From positions 1-10,065 of the forward strand of contig CALBSZ010000159.1 in assembly GCA_937967665.1 (NCBI GenBank): a stretch of 10,065 nucleotides of DNA, in the 5' to 3' direction. The position numbers were made by a program, and so were the translations under genes. This DNA comes from an uncultured Planctomycetaceae bacterium (GTDB taxonomy: Bacteria; Planctomycetota; Planctomycetia; Pirellulales; Pirellulaceae). Below are positions 1 to 5,487 of this stretch, one piece after another. Numbering within the stretch: position 1 is the stretch's first letter; each line of letters begins with the position of its first letter. The notes beneath the pieces were generated by a model, which saw nothing but the letters and a program-made list of their open reading frames with translations, did not search any database and was not told the DNA's origin.

Positions 1-994
1 CGCCGATGTAGCCGGCGTGACCTCCCAGGATGGCGTAGTCGATCGTGGTGGTGTCGGCGACCGAGTGGTAAGCCAGCCGCTTGAACTCGCGGCGCACTTG
101 CGCGATGAATAGGCGTCCGGTCTGTGAGGCGTTCCCGCCAAAGTCCATGGCGCCACCAAGAATCACAACCCCGGGGTCAATAATGTGCACGAGCGTCGTG
201 ACCCCGATCGCCAGATACCGCGCCGTTTCGAGGATGATCTCCATGCTCAGTTCATCGCCGGCCTCGGCTTCCTCGTAGATCATCAACGACGTCAACGCGG
301 CTCGATCGACGCGATCGTTTAGCGAACTGCGGCGTCCGGCGTCAAGCGCTTCCTGAGCACGGGCGACGACGGCGCTGGCGCTGGCATAGGCCTCCAGCTG
401 TCCCTTGCCGCCTCCCCAGACACACAGCCGGGCGTCCGGGCTGCTGTCGATATACATGTGTCCGCATTCGGAACCAAAACTGTTGGCGCCGTCGATCGAT
501 ACTCCCTCGTAGATAATCCCGCCGCCGACGCCCGTCCCCAGAGTCAGCATGATCATGCTGTTGAAATCACGCGCTCCGCCGATCCAGTATTCGCCGTAAG
601 CGGCCGCATTGGCGTCGTTGGCGTAGGAAACCGGTTTGCCACAAGCTTCGCTCAATTCCTTCACGATCGGATAGTTTCGCCAGGTCGGCATGTTCGGCGG
701 CTGCAGGATCAGGCCCTTGGAAATGTCCATCGACCCGGGGGTACCGAGTCCCACCGCGGCGACTTCATCCCAGTCGACCTGGATGCTGTTGAGCAGTTCG
801 TCCGCCGCGGTTTTACTCCGCCGCATCGCGTCGGCAACACCCCGTTCTTCGTCCGTCGGGATCTGCATCCGCCCAACCGTATGTCCCTGATTGTCAAGGA
901 CACCGACCTTAATGTTCGTCCCGCCGACATCCACTCCCAGAAAGAACGGGCGTTCGGCATTTGCAGTCGAAACGATATCGGTGGGGCTGGGCAT
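1..994 (-). CDS. ROK-family sugar kinase (glucokinase-like), 3' end cut by window edge
   Basis: Probable cytoplasmic ATP-dependent sugar kinase, glucokinase-like, feeding hexose into glycolysis. Reading from ATG at 994 gives 331 codons before the window ends. The N-terminal phosphate-binding motif DVGGTN is at residues 22-27. A GTPGSMD stretch lies near 84-90, and the sugar-binding/catalytic YANDAN (Asp127 as likely base) is at 124-129. LTLGTGVGGG (150-159) is the second phosphate loop, and ECGHM (176-180) contributes the family's Glu/His. A DPGVVILGGA segment (273-282) and a terminal ILGGHAGYIG (322-331) match the usual C-terminus, so only a few codons should be missing. The family's CxCGxxGCxE zinc motif is altered: C191-V-W193, then GGGKGQ before LE. 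Sugar specificity cannot be read from sequence, and a ROK repressor is unlikely because no N-terminal helix-turn-helix is present. The start has no good Shine-Dalgarno but follows a promoter-like pair by about 60 bases. Confidence 0.93.
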   Translation of the reverse strand, partial: MPSPTDIVSTANAERPFFLGVDVGGTNIKVGVLDNQGHTVGRMQIPTDEERGVADAMRRSKTAADELLNSIQVDWDEVAAVGLGTPGSMDISKGLILQPPNMPTWRNYPIVKELSEACGKPVSYANDANAAAYGEYWIGGARDFNSMIMLTLGTGVGGGIIYEGVSIDGANSFGSECGHMYIDSSPDARLCVWGGGKGQLEAYASASAVVARAQEALDAGRRSSLNDRVDRAALTSLMIYEEAEAGDELSMEIILETARYLAIGVTTLVHIIDPGVVILGGAMDFGGNASQTGRLFIAQVRREFKRLAYHSVADTTTIDYAILGGHAGYIG

Positions 995-1061
995 GATGAA
1001 TTGGTTCAGGAATGTCAGCGAATTCGGTACCTGGCAATGGCCTTCGCGGCTTGCCGGGAAA

Positions 1062-1090
1062 AGTATAAAGACTGCCCGCCCAGGGAACAA
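1062..1090 (-). promoter_or_regulatory. candidate sigma70-type promoter for the ROK kinase gene
   Basis: On the minus strand TTGTTC (1090-1085) and TATACT (1067-1062) are separated by exactly 17 bases. The -10 box matches consensus at 5 of 6 positions and the -35 box at 3 of 6. Predicted transcription would begin near 1055, giving a leader of about 60 bases before ATG 994. It sits just past the stop of the upstream nucleotidyltransferase gene (1113), which suggests the kinase can be transcribed separately. It is a pattern match only. Confidence 0.45.
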
Positions 1091-1112
1091 TGCGGCCCCT
1101 GGTTTCTCGCTG

Positions 1113-1700
1113 TCACTGCCGCAGCTGCGTGGACGAAATGTCTTCGCGAAATTCTGATTCGGAAATCCCGCGGCAAATTCGACGCAGCGAAGCAGGCAGG
1201 CGCAGGTGTTCGAGTGTCTGGAATTGCCCTGAATTCCAGCGACCGAACACGAGGAATCGACAGCCCGATTCCGTCAGCCCGCGCAATGCGGTATCGCGAA
1301 GCGAAACCCGACCCTGATAATACCGTGGGCTGCCGATGCGAACCAACGTATCCGCGCCGACCACAAAGGTAACCTCGGGAAAGAGCCTCGCTTTTTCCAC
1401 AAACGTCGGGGCCCGGGTGAGCCAAACTCCCGAACCTTCCGGGAACAGGGCCAAACGCTGTTCCAGTTGTTCAGGCGACAGGGGGGGCTTGTCGACATTC
1501 TCCACCGAGATCTCGAAACTGGGTGCCACTCCCAGCTTTTCCTCGGCAATCTCCGCCATTCGCAGATGTCCCGCATGCACGGGATTGAACGCCCCAGGAA
1601 AAACGGCTTCGCGCAAGCATTGGCCCTGAACCAGAATCGAGGGGCTGCCCGATTGGTACCATTCTCGGATGCTCGAATTCTGTCGCATGCCTGGGTTCAT
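1113..1700 (-). CDS. NadD-like / cytidylyltransferase-fold nucleotidyltransferase
   Basis: Nucleotidyltransferase of the HxGH superfamily, probably transferring an adenylyl or cytidylyl group to a phosphate-containing substrate in the cytoplasm. With the ATG at 1700 it has 195 residues. The nucleotide-binding segment FPGAFNPVHAGH is at 34-45, with His42 and His45 forming HxGH. A VVGADT segment is at 113-118 and the C-terminal ISSTQLR at 188-194, which corresponds to the ISSTxxR signature of NadD and related enzymes. The middle (ENVDKPPLS at 67-75, GSPRYYQG near 123-130) resembles, from memory, the nucleotidyltransferase half of plant proteins fused to a CinA-type domain more than classical NadD, so the NaMN-adenylyltransferase role is uncertain. 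No CinA domain is encoded here. The start is ambiguous: in-frame GTG 1742, ATG 1739 and ATG 1688 also exist. ATG 1700 was chosen because it lies about 50 bases after a TATAAT box and directly before the conserved part. The gene points the same way as the ROK kinase, with a 118-base gap. Confidence 0.85.
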   Translation of the reverse strand: MNPGMRQNSSIREWYQSGSPSILVQGQCLREAVFPGAFNPVHAGHLRMAEIAEEKLGVAPSFEISVENVDKPPLSPEQLEQRLALFPEGSGVWLTRAPTFVEKARLFPEVTFVVGADTLVRIGSPRYYQGRVSLRDTALRGLTESGCRFLVFGRWNSGQFQTLEHLRLPASLRRICRGISESEFREDISSTQLRQ

Positions 1701-1754
1701 GTTGTTTCGATCCGGTTTCGAGACCCTGCGCGACGACATCACGCAAGCGAACTC

Positions 1755-1760
1755 ATTATA
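1755..1760 (-). promoter_or_regulatory. -10-like TATAAT box upstream of the nucleotidyltransferase
   Basis: A perfect TATAAT lies on the minus strand in the divergent region between the nucleotidyltransferase and the EamA transporter. Transcription would start near 1748. That makes GTG 1742/ATG 1739 nearly leaderless and ATG 1700 preceded by roughly 48 bases. No convincing -35 hexamer is found at 16-18 bases, so support rests on the -10 box and its position. Confidence 0.35.
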
Positions 1761-1819
1761 TCTGGAAAAAAACTTGCGCCTCGACCGGCAGTCTGGAAAA
1801 GCCCAGGATGCTCCTTCTG

Positions 1820-1847
1820 TTCAAGTCACCCGTCACGTAACTACAAT
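1820..1847 (+). promoter_or_regulatory. candidate promoter of the EamA transporter, possibly leaderless
   Basis: TACAAT at 1842-1847 is a good -10 box (5 of 6), with a weak TTCAAG -35 at 1820-1825 and a 16-base spacer. The expected transcription start falls at about 1854, on the proposed GTG start codon itself. That would fit the lack of any Shine-Dalgarno sequence before it. The nonamer ACTACAATA here recurs in the promoter region before the SUMF1-like gene. Confidence 0.35.
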
Positions 1848-1853
1848 AATCAA

Positions 1854-2939
1854 GTGAACCTCAGCCACCCACCTCACTCCCAGCCGCCCACCGGGCGACG
1901 ACACTCGTTGGCATCCCTGAAAGACTCGGTGATTTTCGGGACGCTTTGCGGACTGTTTTCGGCGGTAAGCTATACCGCCTCGAACATCTGCCTGCGCTCT
2001 GTGTCAGAGGTCGATCCCGCCTGGGTATCGGCCATCAAGGCCATTCCCAACGTGGTCTTGATTGCCCCTTGGATGTTCGTTCGGATGGCGCGTAGCCAGC
2101 ACATCCTGCCACCGCCGCGAGTTCTGTTAGCGCTATTCAGCGCCGGCGTATTCGCGCAGTTATTCGGCAACGTCATGTTTCAAACGGCCTTGGGAACCGT
2201 GGGCATCTCGCTCTGCGTGCCGCTGGTGTTGGGAACGCTGATCCTGACCAGCGCTCTGCTGGGCAAGTTTTTCCTGAAAGAAGTGATTACGACACGGCTC
2301 GCCGTGGCGATGGGGATCCTGATCGTCGCGATTTGCGTGCTGTCGTCGGGCGCCGACGAGGCGCACCAGTCGATGCAAGCACCAGGAACCGCGGCCACGG
2401 ATGCCGCTTCGGCGTGGGAGTTAATCCGTGGAGTGGCGGCGGCTTGTTTCGCGGGCTTTTCGTACGCCGTGCTGGGGGCCGTGATTCGACACGGGGTGTC
2501 CGATACGGCACCGCTTTCGACGACTTTGGTGACGGTCGGCTTGGCCGGAATCCTGGCCGTCGGTACGCTCAGTTACTATACGATTGGCTGGAGCGGCATG
2601 GCGGCCACCACGTCCCAGCAATGGTGGTACATGGGCTGGGCGGGGATTTGGAATGCCGTTGCCTTCCTGGCTCTAGTGAAAGCGTTGCAGCTGACGACGG
2701 TGACCTACGTCAACTCCCTGAACGCCTCCCAGGCGGCGATGGCCGCCTTAGCCGGAGTGGTTTTCTTCAAGGAAACTCCCTCCCACGCCATGTTCATCGG
2801 GGTCGGCCTGACGGTGCTCGGACTGGTCGTCATGAAACGTACGCGCCGTGAATCGCCAAAGCCCGCGCCATTGCCTATAATGGAGCCGGTTGTTCCGGTA
2901 TCCTCCCCGGAGGTCGCGACGGAGCAGAACAACCGTTAG
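1854..2939 (+). CDS. EamA/DMT-family 10-TM transporter
   Basis: Inner-membrane permease of the drug/metabolite transporter superfamily, likely a secondary exporter or importer of a small metabolite; the substrate cannot be told. The product has 361 residues if GTG 1854 is used. Two EamA repeats can be seen, about 27-164 and 190-327, each with five hydrophobic segments (roughly 26-45, 58-78, 90-107, 111-133, 147-163 and 188-210, 221-243, 258-279, 283-304, 311-328). The second repeat ends with the typical GVVFFKET (301-308) followed by a glycine-rich last helix; FFLKE at 139-143 is its counterpart in repeat 1. A 34-residue Pro/Glu-rich tail follows. The open frame extends upstream to 1467, but that part lies antisense to the nucleotidyltransferase and is not membrane-like. 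The start is GTG 1854 or TTG 1908; neither has a clear ribosome-binding site. It is divergent from the nucleotidyltransferase and followed after 96 bases by the propeller gene. Confidence 0.9.
   Translation: MNLSHPPHSQPPTGRRHSLASLKDSVIFGTLCGLFSAVSYTASNICLRSVSEVDPAWVSAIKAIPNVVLIAPWMFVRMARSQHILPPPRVLLALFSAGVFAQLFGNVMFQTALGTVGISLCVPLVLGTLILTSALLGKFFLKEVITTRLAVAMGILIVAICVLSSGADEAHQSMQAPGTAATDAASAWELIRGVAAACFAGFSYAVLGAVIRHGVSDTAPLSTTLVTVGLAGILAVGTLSYYTIGWSGMAATTSQQWWYMGWAGIWNAVAFLALVKALQLTTVTYVNSLNASQAAMAALAGVVFFKETPSHAMFIGVGLTVLGLVVMKRTRRESPKPAPLPIMEPVVPVSSPEVATEQNNR
2876..2881 (+). promoter_or_regulatory. TATAAT box inside the 3' end of the EamA gene
   Basis: A perfect TATAAT occurs about 155 bases before the propeller gene start and could serve as its -10 element. 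No matching -35 is seen at 16-18 bases, and the site lies inside coding sequence, so this is weak. Confidence 0.2.
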
Positions 2940-2955
2940 CGAACGCCGGGTTCGC
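2939..2955 (+). terminator. hairpin immediately after the EamA stop codon
   Basis: GCGAAC (2939-2944) and GTTCGC (2950-2955) form a perfect 6-base-pair stem with a 5-base loop, starting on the last base of the TAG stop. No T-run follows, so it is not a standard intrinsic terminator. It may slow transcription or protect the 3' end. Confidence 0.3.
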
Positions 2956-3035
2956 GCCGAGCGCGTGCGTGCCCAGCGAAACACCGTCCCTGCGAAACCT
3001 GCCTCCCAGGCCCTTCCCTTACTTGCGAGTTTATC

Positions 3036-4274
3036 ATGAAGACCTTGATCCTTGCCGCGGCTGCCTGCGCGCTGCCCCTTTCCCTACGAGCGGACACGAA
3101 CTGGCCGGAGTTCCAGGGACCACGCGCCAACAACCAGAGCGATGCGACGGACCTGCCCACCACCTGGAGCGAAACGGAGAACGTCCAGTGGAAGACACCG
3201 ATTCACGGGCGCGGATGGTCCTCGCCCGTGATCTGGGGAAATCAGATCTGGATGTGCACGGCCACCGAAGACGGCAAGGAGATGAGCGGCATCTGCGTCG
3301 CGCTCGATACCGGCAAGATCGTCTATGACTTAAAACTATTTCACAACGCCGAGCCTCGTTTTTGCCATTCCATGAACAGCTATGCTTCATGCACACCCGC
3401 CATCGAAGCAGGCCGCGTGTACTTGCACTTCGGCAGCTACGGAACCGCCTGCGTGGATACGGGCAGCGGCAAGACCATCTGGACGCGGCGCGACTTGCCC
3501 TGCGACCATTGGCGAGGCCCTGGGTCGTCGCCGATCCTTTTCGAAGACCTGCTGATCGTCCATTTCGATGGCTACGACTATCAGTACATCGTCGCGCTGA
3601 ACAAGGAAACCGGGGAAACGGTTTGGAAGAAGGACCGCAACATTGACTTCCAAACCGACAACGGCGATTTCAAGAAGGCGTATTGCACTCCATTGCTGAT
3701 CGAAGTGGACAACGCATTGCAGTTGGTCAGTCCCGCCGCGAAGGCAACACTTGCCTACGACCCGAGAACTGGAGATGAAATCTGGAAAGTTCGCTATGAC
3801 CAGCACTCGGCGACCGCGCGTCCCATTTACGACGGCAAACGGGTCTACCTGAATACCGGTTTTTCGAAAGCCGAGTTGCTGGCAGTCGACCCTCGTGGAA
3901 AAGGCGACATCACCGATACCAACATCGTTTGGCGGGCCACCAAGAGTATCCCCTCGAAACCGTCCGAGTTGCTGATTGACGGGTTGATCTACATGGTGCA
4001 CGACAACGGTGTCGCGCTGTGCCTGGACGCGGCGACCGGCGAAGAAGTCTGGACTGAACGCCTGGGAGGGAAGTACAGCGCTTCGCCGCTGTTTGCGGAC
4101 GGTAAGATCTACTTCTTCAGCCATGAAGGGAAAACGACCGTTATTGCTCCCGGACGCGAATTCCAGAAACTCGCCGAAAACGAATTGCCCGACGGCTTCA
4201 TGGCCTCGCCGGCCGTTTCCGGGAAGGCCTTGATCCTGAGAACCATCACGCATTTATATCGAATTGAGAAGTAA
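3036..4274 (+). CDS. secreted PQQ-like beta-propeller protein
   Basis: Exported protein with a quinoprotein-alcohol-dehydrogenase-like beta-propeller fold (412 residues). Residues 1-19 form a Sec signal peptide (MKT, hydrophobic core, LRA cleavage site). The mature part opens with the NWPEFQGPRANN stretch that is common in this planctomycete-rich family. Propeller blades are marked by repeated D-x-x-[TS]-G-x-x-[IV]-[WY]-type turns near 89-98, 139-149, 187-197, 240-250 and 329-339. I see no adjacent-cysteine pair or other residues that would identify a PQQ-dependent dehydrogenase, so it may be a non-catalytic scaffold or binding protein. It has eight cysteines in the mature part, notably C110, C119 and C156. 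The start ATG 3036 has only a weak GAG six bases upstream. It probably forms its own transcription unit, because an inverted repeat and a new promoter separate it from the SUMF1-like gene. Confidence 0.92.
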   Translation: MKTLILAAAACALPLSLRADTNWPEFQGPRANNQSDATDLPTTWSETENVQWKTPIHGRGWSSPVIWGNQIWMCTATEDGKEMSGICVALDTGKIVYDLKLFHNAEPRFCHSMNSYASCTPAIEAGRVYLHFGSYGTACVDTGSGKTIWTRRDLPCDHWRGPGSSPILFEDLLIVHFDGYDYQYIVALNKETGETVWKKDRNIDFQTDNGDFKKAYCTPLLIEVDNALQLVSPAAKATLAYDPRTGDEIWKVRYDQHSATARPIYDGKRVYLNTGFSKAELLAVDPRGKGDITDTNIVWRATKSIPSKPSELLIDGLIYMVHDNGVALCLDAATGEEVWTERLGGKYSASPLFADGKIYFFSHEGKTTVIAPGREFQKLAENELPDGFMASPAVSGKALILRTITHLYRIEK

Positions 4275-4286
4275 CTTCCGGGGAGG

Positions 4287-4324
4287 CACTGCGGGTACGG
4301 AACGCGAAACGATCCTCCGCAGTG
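4287..4324 (+). terminator. inverted repeat after the propeller gene, terminator-like
   Basis: CACTGCGG (4287-4294) and CCGCAGTG (4317-4324) are perfect 8-base inverted repeats around a 22-base interior that can add a short GGA/TCC pairing (4299-4301 with 4313-4315). It begins 13 bases after the stop codon at 4274. No T-run follows on either strand, so a terminator or mRNA 3'-end structure is only plausible. Confidence 0.35.
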
Positions 4325-4349
4325 ATTCCCGCGCCACGGTAGTATTGGT

Positions 4350-4377
4350 TTGATTGGCGTTCCGCCGGGACTACAAT
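4350..4377 (+). promoter_or_regulatory. candidate promoter of the SUMF1-like/Gfo gene pair
   Basis: TTGATT (4350-4355, 4 of 6 to consensus) and TACAAT (4372-4377, 5 of 6) are separated by 16 bases. Transcription would start near 4384, about 20 bases before ATG 4405. This leaves room for the GGAG Shine-Dalgarno at 4395-4398. The -10 sits in the same ACTACAATA nonamer seen before the EamA gene. Confidence 0.5.
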
Positions 4378-4404
4378 ACACGGACGGTTTTTACGGAGAC
4401 CTGA

Positions 4405-5445
4405 ATGACTCGACTTGCTTGTATACTCATGATCCTTCCAGGGTGGACCACCGCCGTTCGGGCTGAACACCCGTCGGTGCTGATGATTCCGGATGCGGCT
4501 GCCAGCGTGGAAGCCGAAATGAAACCCTACGCGGAATTGATCGAACACACGCGGACGACGGTCGACATGCTGCCCATCCCCGGCGGCACGTTCGTGATGG
4601 GCAGCCCCGCCACGGAAGCGGAGCGGAGCGGGGACGAAGGACCGCAGCACGAAGTGACGATTTCGCCGTTTTGGATGAGCAAGTTCGAGGTGACCTGGGA
4701 TGCGTACGAGGTCTGGATGTCCGACACCGACATCCTCCGGCGCCAGGTACTCGGCATTCCAGAGAACGAACGAGATCAGCTGGCGGCGAAGTACCAGTTG
4801 TCGCAACCGACGAAGCCGTACACGGACATGTCGTTCGGCATGGGCAAACGCAGTTATCCCGCGATCTGCATGACGCAGCACGCCTGCCGCACATTCTGCA
4901 AATGGCTGAGTGCCAAGACGGGCCGCTACTACCGTTTGCCCACTGAAGCCGAATGGGAATACGCCTGCCGGGCCGGTACCACGACTGCGTACTCGTTCGG
5001 AGACGACCCGGACCAACTGGACGACTACGCGTGGTATTTTGACAACAGCAACGAGAAGTACCAGAAAGTGGGGCAAAAGAAACCGAATCCCTGGGGACTT
5101 CACGACATGCATGGGAACGTGGCCGAATGGGTCCTGGACCAGTACGCGAAGACTGGTTACCGCGACCTGGCCGCAAAAGATCCGCTGAAAATTCCCACGA
5201 CTCTATATCCGCGCGTGGTCCGTGGCGGCTCGTGGGACGACGATCCCGACCGGCTGCGGAGCGCCGCCCGTGTCGGCTCGCACCCCGATTGGAAAGAACA
5301 GGATCCACAGCAACCGAAGAGCATCTGGTACCACACCGACGCCTTGGGGGTTGGCTTTCGAATTGTTCGCCCGCTGCTTGAACCTTCGGACGAAGAGAAG
5401 GCAGTCAAGTGGGACAAATCCGAACCGTTGCAGATTGACGAATGA
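4405..5445 (+). CDS. secreted SUMF1/FGE-sulfatase-domain protein lacking the catalytic cysteines
   Basis: Exported protein with a formylglycine-generating-enzyme (SUMF1) fold, 346 residues. A signal peptide spans 1-20 (VRA cleavage site). The domain runs from about 54 to 324: IPGGTFVMGS (58-67), FWMSKFEVTWDAY (89-101), YPAICMTQHACRTFCKWL (151-168), RLPTEAEWEYACRAGT (177-192), GLHDMHGNVAEWV (231-243), RVVRGGSWDDDP (270-281) and GVGFRIVRP (315-323). True FGE places two catalytic copper-binding cysteines between the GGS[FWH] motif and the final GFR. Here that interval has none, so sulfatase activation is unlikely. The domain may serve as a binding module or another Ca-stabilised fold. GGAG six bases before ATG 4405 supports the start. 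The C-terminal 20 residues are acidic/charged. The following Tat-exported oxidoreductase is 42 bases downstream and likely cotranscribed. Confidence 0.9.
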   Translation: MTRLACILMILPGWTTAVRAEHPSVLMIPDAAASVEAEMKPYAELIEHTRTTVDMLPIPGGTFVMGSPATEAERSGDEGPQHEVTISPFWMSKFEVTWDAYEVWMSDTDILRRQVLGIPENERDQLAAKYQLSQPTKPYTDMSFGMGKRSYPAICMTQHACRTFCKWLSAKTGRYYRLPTEAEWEYACRAGTTTAYSFGDDPDQLDDYAWYFDNSNEKYQKVGQKKPNPWGLHDMHGNVAEWVLDQYAKTGYRDLAAKDPLKIPTTLYPRVVRGGSWDDDPDRLRSAARVGSHPDWKEQDPQQPKSIWYHTDALGVGFRIVRPLLEPSDEEKAVKWDKSEPLQIDE

Positions 5446-5476
5446 GCTTCGCTGTTTCGAAGATAGACATTGAAAT

Positions 5477-5486
5477 AAGGAAGAGG
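5477..5486 (+). promoter_or_regulatory. double Shine-Dalgarno before the Gfo/Idh/MocA gene
   Basis: AAGGA (5477-5481) is six bases before ATG 5488, and GAGG (5483-5486) is seven bases before the in-frame ATG 5494. Both starts are therefore usable. They differ only by two residues at the front of the Tat signal. Confidence 0.6.
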
Positions 5487-5487
5487 A

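Noticed and set aside
458..1372. Long plus-strand open frame over the ROK gene and the nucleotidyltransferase end
   Set aside because: It is antisense to two well-supported genes, rich in Arg/His/Pro, and has no recognisable motif.
1467..1853. Upstream extension of the EamA frame
   Set aside because: It lies antisense to the nucleotidyltransferase and encodes no membrane-like or conserved sequence; the protein begins near 1854.
3387..4253. 288-residue minus-strand frame within the propeller gene
   Set aside because: Shadow frame produced by high-GC codon bias; no domain, and the plus strand has a clear propeller protein.
3036..4274. PQQ-dependent alcohol dehydrogenase
   Set aside because: Too short for the class and without the vicinal-cysteine and catalytic residues; only the propeller repeats are seen.
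4246..5112. 288-residue minus-strand frame within the SUMF1-like gene
   Set aside because: Antisense shadow, His/Arg-rich composition, no motif.
4405..5445. Functional sulfatase-activating enzyme (FGE)
   Set aside because: The two catalytic cysteines are absent and no sulfatase gene is nearby in the window.
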